Shown here: positions 12,546-22,734 of the stretch, one piece after another
How positions within the stretch are numbered: position 1 is the first letter of the stretch
Layout of the letters: every line of letters begins with the position of its first letter
Assembly: GCF_003255815.1 (NCBI RefSeq)
Contig: NC_037671.1
Span: forward strand, 158,579,309 to 158,643,308
DNA: 64,000 bases
Reading direction: 5' to 3'
DNA from: Theropithecus gelada
Taxonomy: Eukaryota > Chordata > Mammalia > Primates > Cercopithecidae
Translations under genes and position numbers: made by a program
Notes under the pieces: generated by a model
The model's input: the letters and a program-made list of their open reading frames with translations, nothing else
Databases searched by the model: none
Told to the model about the DNA's origin: nothing

Positions 12546-13434
12546 ATATGCATCTTCACTGAGTGGTCACTGTATGCATGACCCTGTGCTACGCATTGGA
12601 AGTAGCTGAATGAGAGGACATGTTCCTGACTTCCAGCTTGGGTCTTCCTCAGAAGACCCGATCACTTTTCTGCAAGGACTTGGCAGGACAGGGCAGTCTT
12701 GTGTTCTGAAAACTGCCAGCTGTGCCAGTTTCCAAAAGGGTCAGCTACCAGGACGTGCTGGCTGCCCATCTCGTACTCTAACATTAGGCTACTGACACCT
12801 CAGCCTGCCATTCATGCAGCTAGCCCAAAATGGAGTACTCCCACCTGCCTCTATCCCAGACTAATCAATTAACCAACAGTGGGCAAGTATCTGAAGAAGT
12901 TATTCCAAAAGATCCCTCCCTGTATCTAAGGTAGTTGTCCTGGAGGTTTTTATTTTCCCAAGGCTGAAATTGAACTCTGGCCATTTGAAGATGAGCTATA
13001 CACTGTGGGCCATCATTCTGCTACATGGATATGGGCAGCCATCTTGTAAATATGTACTTTTGGTCCTAAGTGAAAAATTTTTTAAGTATGATAGCTGTAT
13101 TCACAGAAACTTACCTCCATTACTAGAAAATCAATTCAAAACCTATGAATGACAGACCATCAGAGTCAGAGCTAACTCAGTGATAGCTGAGCTTACTTTT
13201 CATTCCCCACCTACCAAGGCCCTCTGCATCATCTTAGGGATCATCCCCTCAAACAGTTCATCAACTTTCCAAACCTTTTTGTCTCTAGAACCTGTCTTTT
13301 GCTTTTTCTTCTCTTTTGAATCTTATACATTAACTCATAAATTATATAATACTGAATTCCACTATCTTTCTCAATATTTCATATCAGGTACATTCAAATT
13401 TATTAGAATAAGGTTTTTAAAAAGTAATATTTCC
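12546..13434. other. No gene recognised
   Basis: Mostly unique-looking sequence with a short L2/MIR-like patch near 12560-12600 ('gcatgaccctgtgctacgcattgg'). Small frames (for example 12610-12795 and 12970-13152) show no domains. Confidence 0.4.
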
Positions 13435-13738
13435 CTTTTTTTTTTTTTCTTTTTTTTTTTTGAGACAAGGCCTCACTTTGTCACCCAGGCTGGAGTGCAG
13501 TGGCAGGATCTTGGCTCACTACAGCTTCTACGTCCTGGGCTCAAGCGATCCTCACACCTAGCCACCCAAGTGGCTGGGACTACTGTGTGCTACCTTGCCT
13601 GGCTAATTTTTTAATATTATTTGTAGAGACAAGGTTTCTCCATGTTACCCAGGCTGGTCTCAAACTCCTAAGCTCAAGCGATAAGCCCACCTTAGCCTCC
13701 CAAAGTGCTGGAATTACGGGCGTGACCCACAACACCAA
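13435..13738 (-). mobile_element. AluJ-like element
   Basis: Antisense Alu with a T-rich tail at 13437-13461 and a highly diverged body ('cctggctaattttttaatattatttgtagagacaagg'), typical of the oldest Alu class. Confidence 0.9.
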
Positions 13739-13764
13739 CCAAAAAGTGGTGTTTTCAAAAGCTC

Positions 13765-13830
13765 TTAGGCAGACTTGAACATGGAGGCTCTGCCATCTAG
13801 CTGCTCTGACCCCAAGCAAATCCTTTAATG
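13765..13830 (+). repeat. MIR SINE, 5' half (interrupted)
   Basis: 'agacttgaacatggaggctctgccatctagctgctctgaccccaagcaaatccttta' matches the MIR core in sense. The continuation lies about 1 kb downstream at 14867-14945 ('tcacttaatctctctgtgcc' followed by 'ttcttcacc'), so one MIR has been split by the intervening DNA transposon. Confidence 0.6.
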
Positions 13831-14866
13831 GAAGCTGATCATAATCCCAAAAGACACAATCCCAAATGCTATAAACCTGAATGTTGGAATCCCAAAAGAT
13901 CAAAACCTCAAAAATATAATTCTGAAAAAAATTTAATTTTTTAAAAGATTTTTACTTATGCTTTTAAAAGGGGATTTACTTGAGAAGCATAAAAATGCAA
14001 CAGAAGACTTCATAGGCCACTTTACCATAATAAAATAGGCCATAATAATGTATATATTTTTGCAAGCATAGACACTCAGGTATACTAACAACAGTCACAT
14101 GGACAAAACAGTTATGAGCAGACAAATTGTATTCATAAAGAAGTAGGTCAGAAAAGGAAATGGATCAATGCATATCACTATGGTTGGTAGTTGAGTGTAC
14201 CCAGCTTTATAACTGTGGTCATCTGAAATACCATGATGAACAACCATAATCTTCTGATAAGATCAATTAAAAACCTTGATGGGTCACCACCACATACATA
14301 TACAGTTACCCTAAGAGCTGAGATCTTGAGAAATCTTATCTTTCACAAATGCAGATGTACAAAAGAACATCTATTCATTTATTGAAGAAGTTTTAACATT
14401 TTTATGCACAACGCTTACATACAAAGGCAACATTCTGATAATGGACCTTCAGGGAGTCAAATTTGCAAAACATGTATAAAACAAATTAGAATGCTCTAAA
14501 AGTCTCTATACAATTTGTACCTCCAATACTGGAAATGATGTGAAGATTAAATACATAGCATGTAGAATTATTTTAAAAAATGCTGACAATTTAAAATAGT
14601 GAAATTTTTTTTAAAAAAAGGAAAAGAAAATTTGAAAACTAAAAAGAAAATTCAGCATATAGAAAAGTATAAAATAGGGATAGATTTGGGCAATTTGCAT
14701 GGAGATGGTTCAAAAGAGCTTGTCAAATATGATCCAACTATCCTGTGATGGTGATTTTGGGGATTTTAGATATTAGGAGTTTAGAGTTTGGGGATTTTGC
14801 TCTTTCAGGATTTCAACATTAAGGATTATGGTATTCAAAAATGTGTCTTTTGGTATTATGATCCAG
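13831..14866. mobile_element. About 1-kb DNA transposon with roughly 90-bp terminal inverted repeats, family unnamed
   Basis: The left end (about 13836-13920: gatcataatcccaaaagaca, then caatccc, gaatgttggaatcccaaaag) is repeated in inverted orientation at the right end (about 14775-14866: tttcaggatttcaacatt, then tgtgtcttttggtattatga). The interior is AT-rich and non-coding, so it is non-autonomous. It splits a MIR, and the MIR break (ctttaat on the left, cttaat on the right) suggests a short target-site duplication. I do not recall the family name with certainty. Confidence 0.7.
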
Positions 14867-14945
14867 ACTGTCACTTAATCTCTCTGTGCCTTGTTTTCTT
14901 CACCAGTAAGATTTCTAAAGTTCCTTCCAACATTAAAAACAATTT
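14867..14945 (+). repeat. MIR SINE, 3' half (interrupted)
   Basis: Continues the MIR of 13765-13830: 'tcacttaatctctctgtgccttgttttcttcacc' and a 'tctaaagttccttcca' MIR-type 3' stretch. Confidence 0.6.
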
Positions 14946-15212
14946 TTTAAAAGTCATAACTCTAGAGAATAATCCCAAGGTTTTTGAACCAGACTATTAT
15001 TTGACCTGGTAAATACCCCACCCAGTCTCAACTGTATGCAGCAGGAAGTCTTAAAAACTAGTTAGGACCAATACCAAAAAGAGCATGAGATTGCTTCTAA
15101 GACTGTCTCTCTCTCATTAGAATGAATTCGTTTTCCACATTACATAATATTTAGGGAAAATCCTGAAACGAATTATACATTCACATCTGTTTAGTTACTG
15201 TTATGACCCTAG
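14946..15212. other. Unique DNA, left flank of the provirus
   Basis: Nothing recognised. The last four bases, ctag (15209-15212), form an imperfect target-site duplication with ctac after the provirus (23087-23090). Confidence 0.5.
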
Positions 15213-15798
15213 TGAGAGATGACAATGTGCTAGCAGCCCACACTCTCGGCACCTCCTCGGCCTCGGCATCCACTCTGGTGGTGCTTGAGGAGCCCTTCAG
15301 CGCACCACGGCACTGTGGGAGCCCCTCTCTGGGCTAGCTGAGGCCAGAGCCGGCTCCCTTTGCTTGCGAGGAGGTGTGGAGGGAGAGGCACGGGTGGGAA
15401 CCAGGGCTATGCGTGGCACTCTCAGGCCAGTGCGAGTTCCAGCAGGCGCAGGCAGGGGCTCGGCAGTCCCCACACTTGGAGTGGCCAGCCAGTTCCGCAG
15501 GCCCTGGGCAGTGAGGGGCTTAGCACCCCGGCCAGCAGCTGCAGAGGGTGTACCAGGTCCCCCAGTAGTGCCAGATGCACCACCTTTAAGAACTGTAACA
15601 CTCACCGCGAAGGTCTACAGCTTCACTCCTGTCAGTGAGACCATGAACTCACCAGAAGGAAGAAGCTTGAGACACATCTGAACATCTGAAAGAACAAACT
15701 CCAGACTACCATCTTTAAGAACTGTAACACTCACCGTGAGGGTCTGCAGCTTCATTCTTGAAGTCAGCGAGACCAAGAACCCACAAATTCTGGACACA
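15213..15798 (+). repeat. 5' LTR (LTR12 type) with about 766-bp internal deletion
   Basis: It is only 586 bp against 1352 bp for the 3' LTR. Alignment by eye is collinear until about 15572 and resumes with sequence matching 3' LTR position about 22860. Most of U3, the TATA-like box, the transcription start and the AATAAA are therefore missing. Short similarity around the joint (gtgcc/gtgctg) suggests deletion between microhomologies. Because reverse transcription copies both LTRs from one template, the loss happened after integration. Confidence 0.88.
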
Positions 15799-15800
15799 TT

Positions 15801-15818
15801 TTGGTGACCCAGATGGGA
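15801..15818 (+). other. Primer-binding site region
   Basis: The sequence ttggtgacccagatggga starts two bases after the LTR end, where a gammaretroviral PBS belongs. ERV9 elements are described as tRNA-Arg primed. I did not verify tRNA complementarity base by base, and several substitutions are likely. Confidence 0.6.
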
Positions 15819-16759
15819 CTATTGCCTATTGCCAAGCGGTGAGACTTTCGCTTATCACAGTGAGACTTTCACCTATGGCCAAGCAGTGGGACATTGACTA
15901 TCACCGAGTGGTGAGCACCAACGGACCCCTTTCGCTTGCTATTCTGTCCTATTTTTCCTTAGAATTCAGGGGCTAAATACCGGGCACCTGTCTGCCAGTT
16001 AAAAGCGACTAGCATGGCTGCCGGACTTAAGACACGGGTGTCAGGCTTTCTGGGAAAGGGCTCTCTAACAACCCCTGACTCTTCGGAGTTGGGAGCATTG
16101 GTTTGCCTAGAATCAGCTTCCGCTTTTCCTGTACTTCTGGGCTGAGCCGAGAGTCCACTGAGAGGAAAGCCATGCAGCTCCGGAGTCCTGACAACAAGTT
16201 GGTTGACTCTGTGGCCATGAGCGGAACTCTCAAAGGCATGTCACCCAAGCGAGACTCACCCATCTATTCTATCTACCCTTACTCTTGCCCCCTGGGTCCT
16301 AATGCCTGCCAGACAAACTTCCTCTCACCTCTCTTCTCTGACGTTAGTCCCACTTCTAAAAATCACTCCCTGTCTCTGGTGCTTTTCTAGTTTCTCCTAT
16401 AAGAATGACTTCTAGTATAAACTCCAAGACTCTGTTACCTTCTTTAGGCATCTGGACTCACCAATCAGAAAGACATAATTTTTGCCCGAAGCCCCATCAT
16501 AAGGGGACTACCTGGAATTTTAGGGTCCCTCCTTAGACTAGCGGGCCTAACAAAAGCTATTCCTGAAGCTAGGATATGGGGATCCTCGGCAATTTTATCC
16601 TTCTTATTCACATAAGTGAGGACAAAAGGTGTAACTCTTCCAACCCTGGAGATCCCTTCCCTCCCTCAGGGTATGGCCCTCCATTTCATTTTTGGGGCAT
16701 AACATCAGGACAGGGGTAAAGTCCCAATACTAACAGGAGAATGCTTAGGACTCTAAAAG

Positions 16760-16928
16760 GTTTTTGAGAATGCATCAGTAAGAGCCACTTAATCTGATTT
16801 TTCTTGGTCCGGTCCTCCATGTGGTCTGGGTGGACTGGCAAGGGTGCAAGTTTTTGAGAATGCATCAGTTAGGGCCACTAAATCCTACCTTCCTCAGTCC
16901 TCCATGTGGTCTGGGGGAAAAAAACTAG
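16760..16928 (+). repeat. Tandem direct repeat in the leader, about 90-bp period
   Basis: Unit 1 (16760-16849) and unit 2 (16850-16928) both begin gtttttgagaatgcatcag, then 'agggccact'-like sequence, then 'cctccatgtggtctggg'. Similarity is clear but imperfect, so the duplication is old. Confidence 0.85.
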
Positions 16929-16929
16929 T

Positions 16930-17089
16930 GTTTCTGCTGCTGTGTTGGTGAGTGCAACTATTCCAATCACCAGGGTCCAGGGACCATTGCTGGTTCTTGG
17001 GCAGGGGTTGTTTCTGCTGCTGCATCAGTGAGCACAACTATTCCGATCAGCAGGGTCCAGGGACTGTTGTGGGTTCTTGCACAGGGGGA
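16930..17089 (+). repeat. Tandem direct repeat in the leader, 80-bp period
   Basis: Units 16930-17009 and 17010-17089 share gtttctgctgctg, 'gcaactattcc', 'cagggtccaggga' and 'ggttcttg'. They end just before gag. Whether this is ancestral to the ERV9 group or private to this copy needs comparison with other copies. Confidence 0.85.
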
Positions 17090-17131
17090 GAAACAAAGCA
17101 AATCAAAACTGTGGGTGGTTTTGTCTTTCAG

Positions 17132-18571
17132 ATGGGAAACACTCAGGCATCAACAGGCTCACCCTTGAAATGCATCCTAAGTCATTGGGACCAGTTTGAC
17201 CCAAAAACCCTGAAAAAGAGGTGGCTCATTTTTTTCTGCACTATGGCTTGGCCCCAATGTTCTCTCTCTGATGAGGAAAAATGGCCACCCGAGGGAAGTA
17301 CAAATTACAGTACTATCCTGCAGCTTGACCTTTTCTGTAAGAGAGAAGGCAAATGGACTGAAATACCTTATGTCCAAGCTTTCTTTTCATTGAGGTAGAA
17401 TACACAATTACGCAAAGTTTACAATTTACATCCCACAGGAGGACCTCTCAGCTTACCCCCATATTCTAGCCTCCCTATAGCTCCCCTTCCTATTAATGAT
17501 AATCCCCCTCTAATCTCCCCTGCCGAGAAAGAAATAAGCAAAGAAATCTCCAAAGGACCACAAAAAAAAACCCAGGCTATCGGTTATGTCCCCTTCAAGC
17601 TGTAGGGGAAGGGGAATTTGGCCCAAACTGAGTACATGTCCCCTTCTCCCTCTCTGATATAAAGTAGATCAAGGCAGACCTTGGGAAGTTTTCAGATGAT
17701 CCTGATAGGTACATAGATGTCCTACAGGGTCTAGGGCAAACCTTCGACCTCACTTGGAGAGATGTCATGCTACTGTTAGATCAAATCCTGGCCTTTAATG
17801 AAAAGAATGTGGCTTTGGCTGTAGCCAGAGAGTTTGGAGATATCTGGTATCCTAGTCAAGTAAATGATAGAATGACAGCCAAAGAAAGGGACAAATTCCC
17901 TACCAGTCAGCAAGCCGTCCCCAGTATGGATCCCCACTGGGACCTTGACTCAGATCATGGGGACTGGAGTCGTAAACATCTGTTGACTTGTGTTCTAGAA
18001 GGACTAAGGAGAATTAGGAAAAAGCCCATGAATTATTCAATGATGTCCACTATAACTCAGGGAAAGGAAGAAAATCCTTCTGCTTTCCTTGAGCGGCTAT
18101 GGGATGCCTTAAAAAATATACTCCCCTGTCACCCAAATCACTCGAGGGTCAATTGATTCTAAAAGATAAGTTTATTACCCAATCAGCTGCAGATATCAGG
18201 AGAAAGCTCCAAAAGCAAGCCCTGGTCCCTGAACAAAATTTCGAGGTATTATTAAACCTGGCAACCTTGGTGGTCTATAATAGGGACCAAGAGGAACAGG
18301 CCCAAAAGCAAAAACGATATCAGAGAAAGGCCACGGCCTTAGTCATGGCCCTCAGACAAACAAACCTTTGTGGTTCAGAGAGGACAGAAAATGGAGCAGG
18401 CCAATCACCCAGTAGGCTTTGTTATCGGTGTGATTTACCAGGACACTTTAAAAAAAGACTGTCCAATGAGAAACAAGCTGCTCCCTCATCCATGTCCACT
18501 ATGCTGAGGCAATCACTGGAAGGTTCTCTGGGTGAGAAGCCCCCCAACCAGATAATCCAACAACAGCACTG
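17132..18571 (+). pseudogene. gag: Retroviral gag remnant (MA, CA, NC)
   Basis: Gag would build the virion core. The ATG at 17132 opens a matrix-like segment with an N-terminal Met-Gly, the usual myristoylation context of gammaretroviral MA, and it stops at 17396-17398. A Pro-rich linker follows with stops. A capsid frame then runs from about 17650/17767 to 18156 and holds a major homology region (QGKEENPSAFLERL, about 18060-18100). A shift into the next frame covers the CA C-terminus and nucleocapsid (18099-18572), with one zinc knuckle starting CYRCDLPGH (18420-18446). An A7 run at 18450-18456 shifts the frame so the knuckle's last Cys is out of phase. At least two frameshifts and several stops make it non-functional. 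Confidence 0.85.
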
Positions 18572-18589
18572 ACGGTGACCGGGGCAAGC

Positions 18590-18840
18590 ACCAGCTCATG
18601 TCATTACCCTCACTGAACCCCGGGTATGCTTAACCATTGAGGGCCAGGAAATTGACTTCCTCCTGGACACTGGCACGGCCTTCTCAGTGTTAATCTCCTG
18701 TCCTGGACAACTGTCCTCAAGGTCCTTTACCATCCGAGGAATCCTGGGACAGACTATAACCAGGTATTTCTCCCACCTCCTCAGTTGTAATTGGGAGACT
18801 GCTCTTTTCACATGCCTTTCTTGTTATGCCTGAAAGTCCC
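18590..18840 (+). pseudogene. pro: Retroviral aspartic protease remnant
   Basis: The active-site triad DTG is encoded at 18666-18674, in the context FLLDTGTAFS, in frame 3. A stop and frame change separate it from the following LLGRD-type segment in frame 1 (about 18841). The family cleaves Gag-Pol; this copy cannot give a full-length enzyme. Its position between NC and RT is as expected for a gammaretrovirus-like genome. Confidence 0.8.
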
Positions 18841-20830
18841 ACACCCTTATTAGGGAGGGATATATTAGCCAACGCTGGAGCTGTTATCTACATGAATATG
18901 GGGAGCAAGCCACCCATTTGTTGTCCCCTACTTGAGGAGGGAATCAACCCTGAAGTCTGGGCATTGGAAGGACAATTTGGAAGGGCAAAAAATGCCTGCC
19001 CAGTCCAAATCAGGTTAAAAGACCCCAACACTATTCCTTACCAAAGGCAATATCCCTTAAGACCTGAAGCTCATAAAGGATTACAGAATATTGTTAAACA
19101 TTTTAAAGCTCAAGATTTAGTAAGGAAATGCAGCAGTCCCTGCAACACCCCAATTCTAGGAGTACAGAAACCAAATGGTCAGTGGAGACTAGTGCAAGAT
19201 CTTAGGCTCATCAATGAGGCAGTAATTCCTCTGTATCCAGTTGTACCCAACCCCTATACCTTGCTCTCTCAAATACCAGAAGAAGCAGAATGGTTCACTG
19301 TTCTGGACCTCAAGGATGCCTTTTTCTGTATTCCCCTGCACTCTGACTCCCAGTTTCTCTTTGCCTTTGAGGATCCGACAGACCACACGTCCCAACTTAC
19401 GTAGATGGTCTTGCCCCATGGGTTTAGGGATAGCCTTCACCTGTTTGGTCAGGCCCTGGCCCAAGATCTAGGCCACTTCTCAAGTCCAGGCACTCTGGTC
19501 TTTCAGTATGTGGATGATTTACTTTTGGCTACCAGTTTGGAAGCCTCATGCCAGCAGGCTACTCTAGATCTCTTGAACTTTCTAGCTGATCAAGAGTACA
19601 AGTGTCTAGGTCGAAGGCCCACCTTTGCCTACAGCAGGTCAAATATCTAGGCCTAATCTTAGCCAGGGGGACCAGGGCCCTCAGCAAGGAATGAATACAG
19701 CCTATACTATCTTATCCTCACCCTAAGACATTAAAACAGTTATGGGGGCTCCTTGGAATTACCAGCTTTTGCCGACTATGGATCCCCAGATACAGCGAGA
19801 TAGCCAGGCACCTCTATACTTTAATCAAGGAAACCCAGAGGGCAAATACTCATCTAGTAGAATGGGAACCAGAGGCAGAAACAGCCTTCAAAACTTTAAA
19901 GCAGGCCCTAGTACAAGCTCCAGCTTTAAGCCTTCACACAGGGCAAAACTTCTCTCTATATGTCACAGAGAGAGCAGGTATAGCTCTTGGAGTCCTTACT
20001 CAGACTCGTGGGACAACCCTACAACCAGTGGCATACGTAAGTAAGGAAATTGATGTAGTAGCAAAATGCTGGCCTCACTGTTTTTGGGTAGTTGCAGCGG
20101 TGGCTGTCTTAGTGTCAGAGGCTATCAAGATAATACAAGGAAAGGATCTCACTGTCTGGACTACTCATGATGTAAATGGTGTACTAGGTGTCAAAGGAAG
20201 TTTAGGGCTAACAGACAACTGCCTACTTAGATACCAAGTGCTACTCCTTGAGGGACCAGTGCTTCAAATACACACATGTGTGGCCTTCAACCCTGCCACT
20301 TTTCTCCCAGAGGATGGGGAACCAATCGAGCATGACTGCCAACAAATTATAGTCCAGACTTATGCCGCCCAAGATGATCTCTTAGAAGTTCCCTTAGCTA
20401 ATCCTGACCTTGACCTGTATACTGATGGAAGTTCATTTGTGGAGAATGTGATACGAAGGGCAGGTTATGCCATAGTTAGTGATGTAACTGTACTTGAAAC
20501 TAAGCCTCTTCCCCCAAGGACCAGTGCCCAGTTAGCAGAACTAGTGGCACTTACCCGAGCCTTAGAACTGGGAAAGGGACAAAGAATAAATGTGTATACA
20601 GATAGCAAGTATGCTTATCTAATCCTACATGCCCATGCTTCAATATGGAAACAATGGGAGTTCCTAACCTCTGGGGGAACCCCCATTAAATACCACAAAG
20701 AAATTATAGAGTTATTGCACGCAGTGCAAAAACTCAAGAAGGTGGCTGTCTTACACTGCCAAAGCCATCAAAATGGGAAGGAGAGGGGAGAACAGCAGCA
20801 TGAGCAGCTGGCAGAGGCAGCAGAATGGAA
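18826..20830 (+). pseudogene. pol: Retroviral pol remnant: reverse transcriptase and RNase H, no integrase
   Basis: RT fingers/palm lie in frame 1 from 18826, with WRLVQDLRLIN and FTVLDLKDAFF motifs. An in-frame TAG (19402-19404) interrupts, and the YVDD catalytic box (19507-19518) follows in the same frame. Near 19610 the frame shifts to frame 3 and includes a TGA near 19693. Connection and RNase H continue to about 20830, with DGSS at about 20424, an AELVAL helix and TDSKYA. The last of these still lies in a 340-codon open frame (20028-21050). No integrase HHCC or DDE region is seen: the frame runs straight into a purine tract. The enzyme is inactive as it stands. Confidence 0.88.
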
Positions 20831-21030
20831 AGAGACAGAAAGTCAGAGAGAGAGAGAGAGAGGAAGAGAGAGAGACAAAGAGGGAGAGAAAGAGAGAGAG
20901 AAAAAAGAAGGAGGCAGAGAGGAAGAGACAGACAGAAAGAAAGTCAAAGAAGGAAAGACAGAAACCGAGTCAGAAAGAGAGAGACAAAGAAGAAGTCAAA
21001 GAGAAAGAAAAAGAGAAGTAAAGAAAAAAC
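20826..21030 (+). repeat. Purine-rich (GAGA/GAAA) tract fused to the RNase H frame
   Basis: About 205 bp are nearly pure A/G with scattered C and T. They extend the open frame with an Arg/Glu/Lys tail. It occupies the place where integrase should begin and joins directly to env-like sequence at about 21040. It is either a degenerate microsatellite expanded at a deletion joint or a lineage feature of this ERV group. A triplex-forming structure is possible for such mirror-like purine tracts. Confidence 0.85.
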
Positions 21031-21034
21031 AATG

Positions 21035-21720
21035 TACCCTATTCCTTTAAAAGCCCCCGGGTAAATTTCTAAATGTCTACCCAGCCAAGGCATATTCTTC
21101 TTATGTGGAACTTGAACTGATATCTGCCTCTCAGTTTGCAAGAAATAACAAAATCTATCCTTACTTTACAATCCCAAATAGACTATTTGGCAGTAGTGAC
21201 TCTCCAAAACCGCTGGGGCCTAGACCTCCTCACTGCTGAGAAAGGAGGACTCTGCACCTTCTTAGGGGAAGAGTGTTGTTTTTACACTAAGCAGTCAGAG
21301 ATAGTATGAGATGCCGCCTGGTATTTACAGGAAAAGGCTTCTGAAATCAGACAATGCCTTTCAAATTCTTATACCAACCTCTGGAGTTGGGCAACATGGC
21401 TTCTCCCCTTTCTAAGTCCCGTGGCAGCTATCTTGCTGTTACTAGCCTTTGGGCCTGTATCTTTAACCTTCTTGTCAAATTTGTTTCCTCTAGAATTGAG
21501 GCCATCAAGCTACAGATGGTCTTACAAATGGAACCCCAAATGAGCTCAACTAACAACTTCTACTGAGGACCCCTGGATCAACCCACTGGTACTTTCACTG
21601 GCATAGAGAGCTCCCCTCTGGAGGACACTACAACTGCAGGGCCCCTTCATCACCTCTATTCAGCAGGAATTAGCTAGAGCGGTCATCAGCCAAATCCCCA
21701 ATAGCAGTTGGGGTGTCCTG
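21035..21720 (+). pseudogene. env: Retroviral env remnant, mainly transmembrane subunit
   Basis: A short SU C-terminal-like patch at about 21040-21120 is followed by TM sequence in frame 1 from about 21130. It has a heptad-like stretch, the conserved retroviral TM (immunosuppressive-type) motif beginning [10 protein letters not shown] (about 21200), a CX6CC cysteine cluster (21253-21279), and a hydrophobic membrane-anchor-like segment near 21410-21480. Stops (for example near 21310) break it. Signal peptide, most of SU and the fusion peptide region are missing, so no entry-competent protein can be made. The TM identification is strong; exact SU boundaries are uncertain. Confidence 0.8.
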
Positions 21721-21721
21721 T

Positions 21722-21734
21722 TTAGAGGGGGGAT
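21722..21734 (+). other. Polypurine tract preceding the 3' LTR
   Basis: The run ttagaggggggat directly abuts the LTR start TGAGAG at 21735, the standard position for plus-strand priming. Confidence 0.7.
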
Positions 21735-22424
21735 TGAGAGGTGACAATGTGCTAGCAGCCCTCACTCTTGGCGCCTCCTCGGCCTCGGCGTGCACTCTCG
21801 TGGTACTTTAGGAGCCCGTCAGCCCGCCACGGTACTGTGGGAGCCCCTCTCTGGGCTGGCCAAGGCCAGAGCTGGCTCCCTCTGCTTGTGGGGAGGTGTG
21901 GAGGGAGAGGCGCGGACGGGAACCAGGGCCAAGCATGGCACTCACAGGCCAGCGCAAGTTTCGGTGGGTGTGGGTGCAGGCTCAGCAGGCCCCACACTTG
22001 GATCAGCCGGCCAGCACCGATGGCCCCAGGCAGTGAGGGGCTTAGCATCCCGGCCAGCAGCTGCAGACGGTGCGCCAGGTCCCCCATCAGTGCTGGCCTG
22101 CGGGCGCTGCACTCAAATTCTCACCAGGCCTCAGCTGTCTCCCTGCAGGGCAGGGCTCAGGACCTGCAGCCCGCCATGCCCAAACACTCCCTGCCCCGAG
22201 GTGGGCTCCCGCATGACCCGAGCCTCCCTGATGAGCACCGCCCCCTGCTCCATGGTCCCATCAACCACCCAGGGGCTGAGGAGTGCAGGCAAGGCTCGGG
22301 ACTGGCAGGCAGCTCCACCTGGAGCCCCAGTGCAGGATCCACTAGGTGAAGCCAGCCAGCTGGGCTCCTGAGTCTAGTGGGGACTTGGAGAACCTTTATG
22401 TCTAGCTAAGGGATTGTAAATACA

Positions 22425-22648
22425 CCAATCAGCACTCTGTGTCTAGCTCAGGGTTTGAAAATACACCAATTGGTACTCTGTATCTAGCGAACCTAGTGGG
22501 GACTTGGAGAACTGTTCTGTTTAGCACTCTGTGTCTAACTAAAGGATTGTAAATGCACCAATCAGCACCCTATCGAAATGGTCCAATCAGCTCTCTGTAA
22601 AATGGACCAATCAGCAGGATGTGGGTGGGGCCAGATAAGGGAATAAAA
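22425..22648 (+). promoter_or_regulatory. LTR12 core promoter: five CCAAT boxes, GATA-like and TATA-like sites
   Basis: CCAAT occurs at 22425-22429, 22466-22470, 22558-22562, 22583-22587 and 22607-22611, most followed by CAG as in NF-Y sites of LTR12. It is followed by gtgggtggggcc, agataag (GATA-like) and the TATA-like aataaaag at about 22642. Transcription would start about 25-30 bp downstream and run rightward into 23.1 kb and beyond. Activity is inferred from family knowledge. Confidence 0.7.
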
Positions 22649-22728
22649 GCAGGCTGCCCGGGCGAGCCAGCAGCAACCCACTCTGGTCCCCTTCCACACT
22701 GTGGAAGCTTTGTTCTTTTGCTCTTCGC

Positions 22729-22734
22729 AATAAA
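22729..22734 (+). promoter_or_regulatory. LTR polyadenylation signal AATAAA
   Basis: Located in R, about 85 bp downstream of the TATA-like box and before the ctgctgctcactctttggg stretch. It is the expected end signal for proviral transcripts. Confidence 0.75.

Larger units (their letters stand above)
15819..17131 (+). other. Proviral leader between PBS and gag, with two duplicated segments
   Basis: About 1.3 kb with no maintained frame. It has a dyad-like 'gccaagcggtgagactttcgc' start. Direct repeats occur at 16760/16850 (90-bp offset) and 16930/17010 (80-bp offset). A pyrimidine-rich stretch (ggttttgtctttcag) ends at the gag ATG and resembles a splice acceptor. Confidence 0.7.

Noticed and set aside
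16760..17089. CRISPR-like array from regularly spaced leader repeats
   Set aside because: There are only two copies per unit, adjacent and without spacers, inside a retroviral leader of a primate genome.
20773..21064. Arg/Glu-rich frames in several phases as a nuclear RS-type protein
   Set aside because: All phases of a purine tract give such translations. They are low-complexity by-products.
21184..21566. Env TM remnant as a domesticated, expressed envelope protein
   Set aside because: Stops interrupt it, SU and signal peptide are missing, and the 5' LTR has no promoter.
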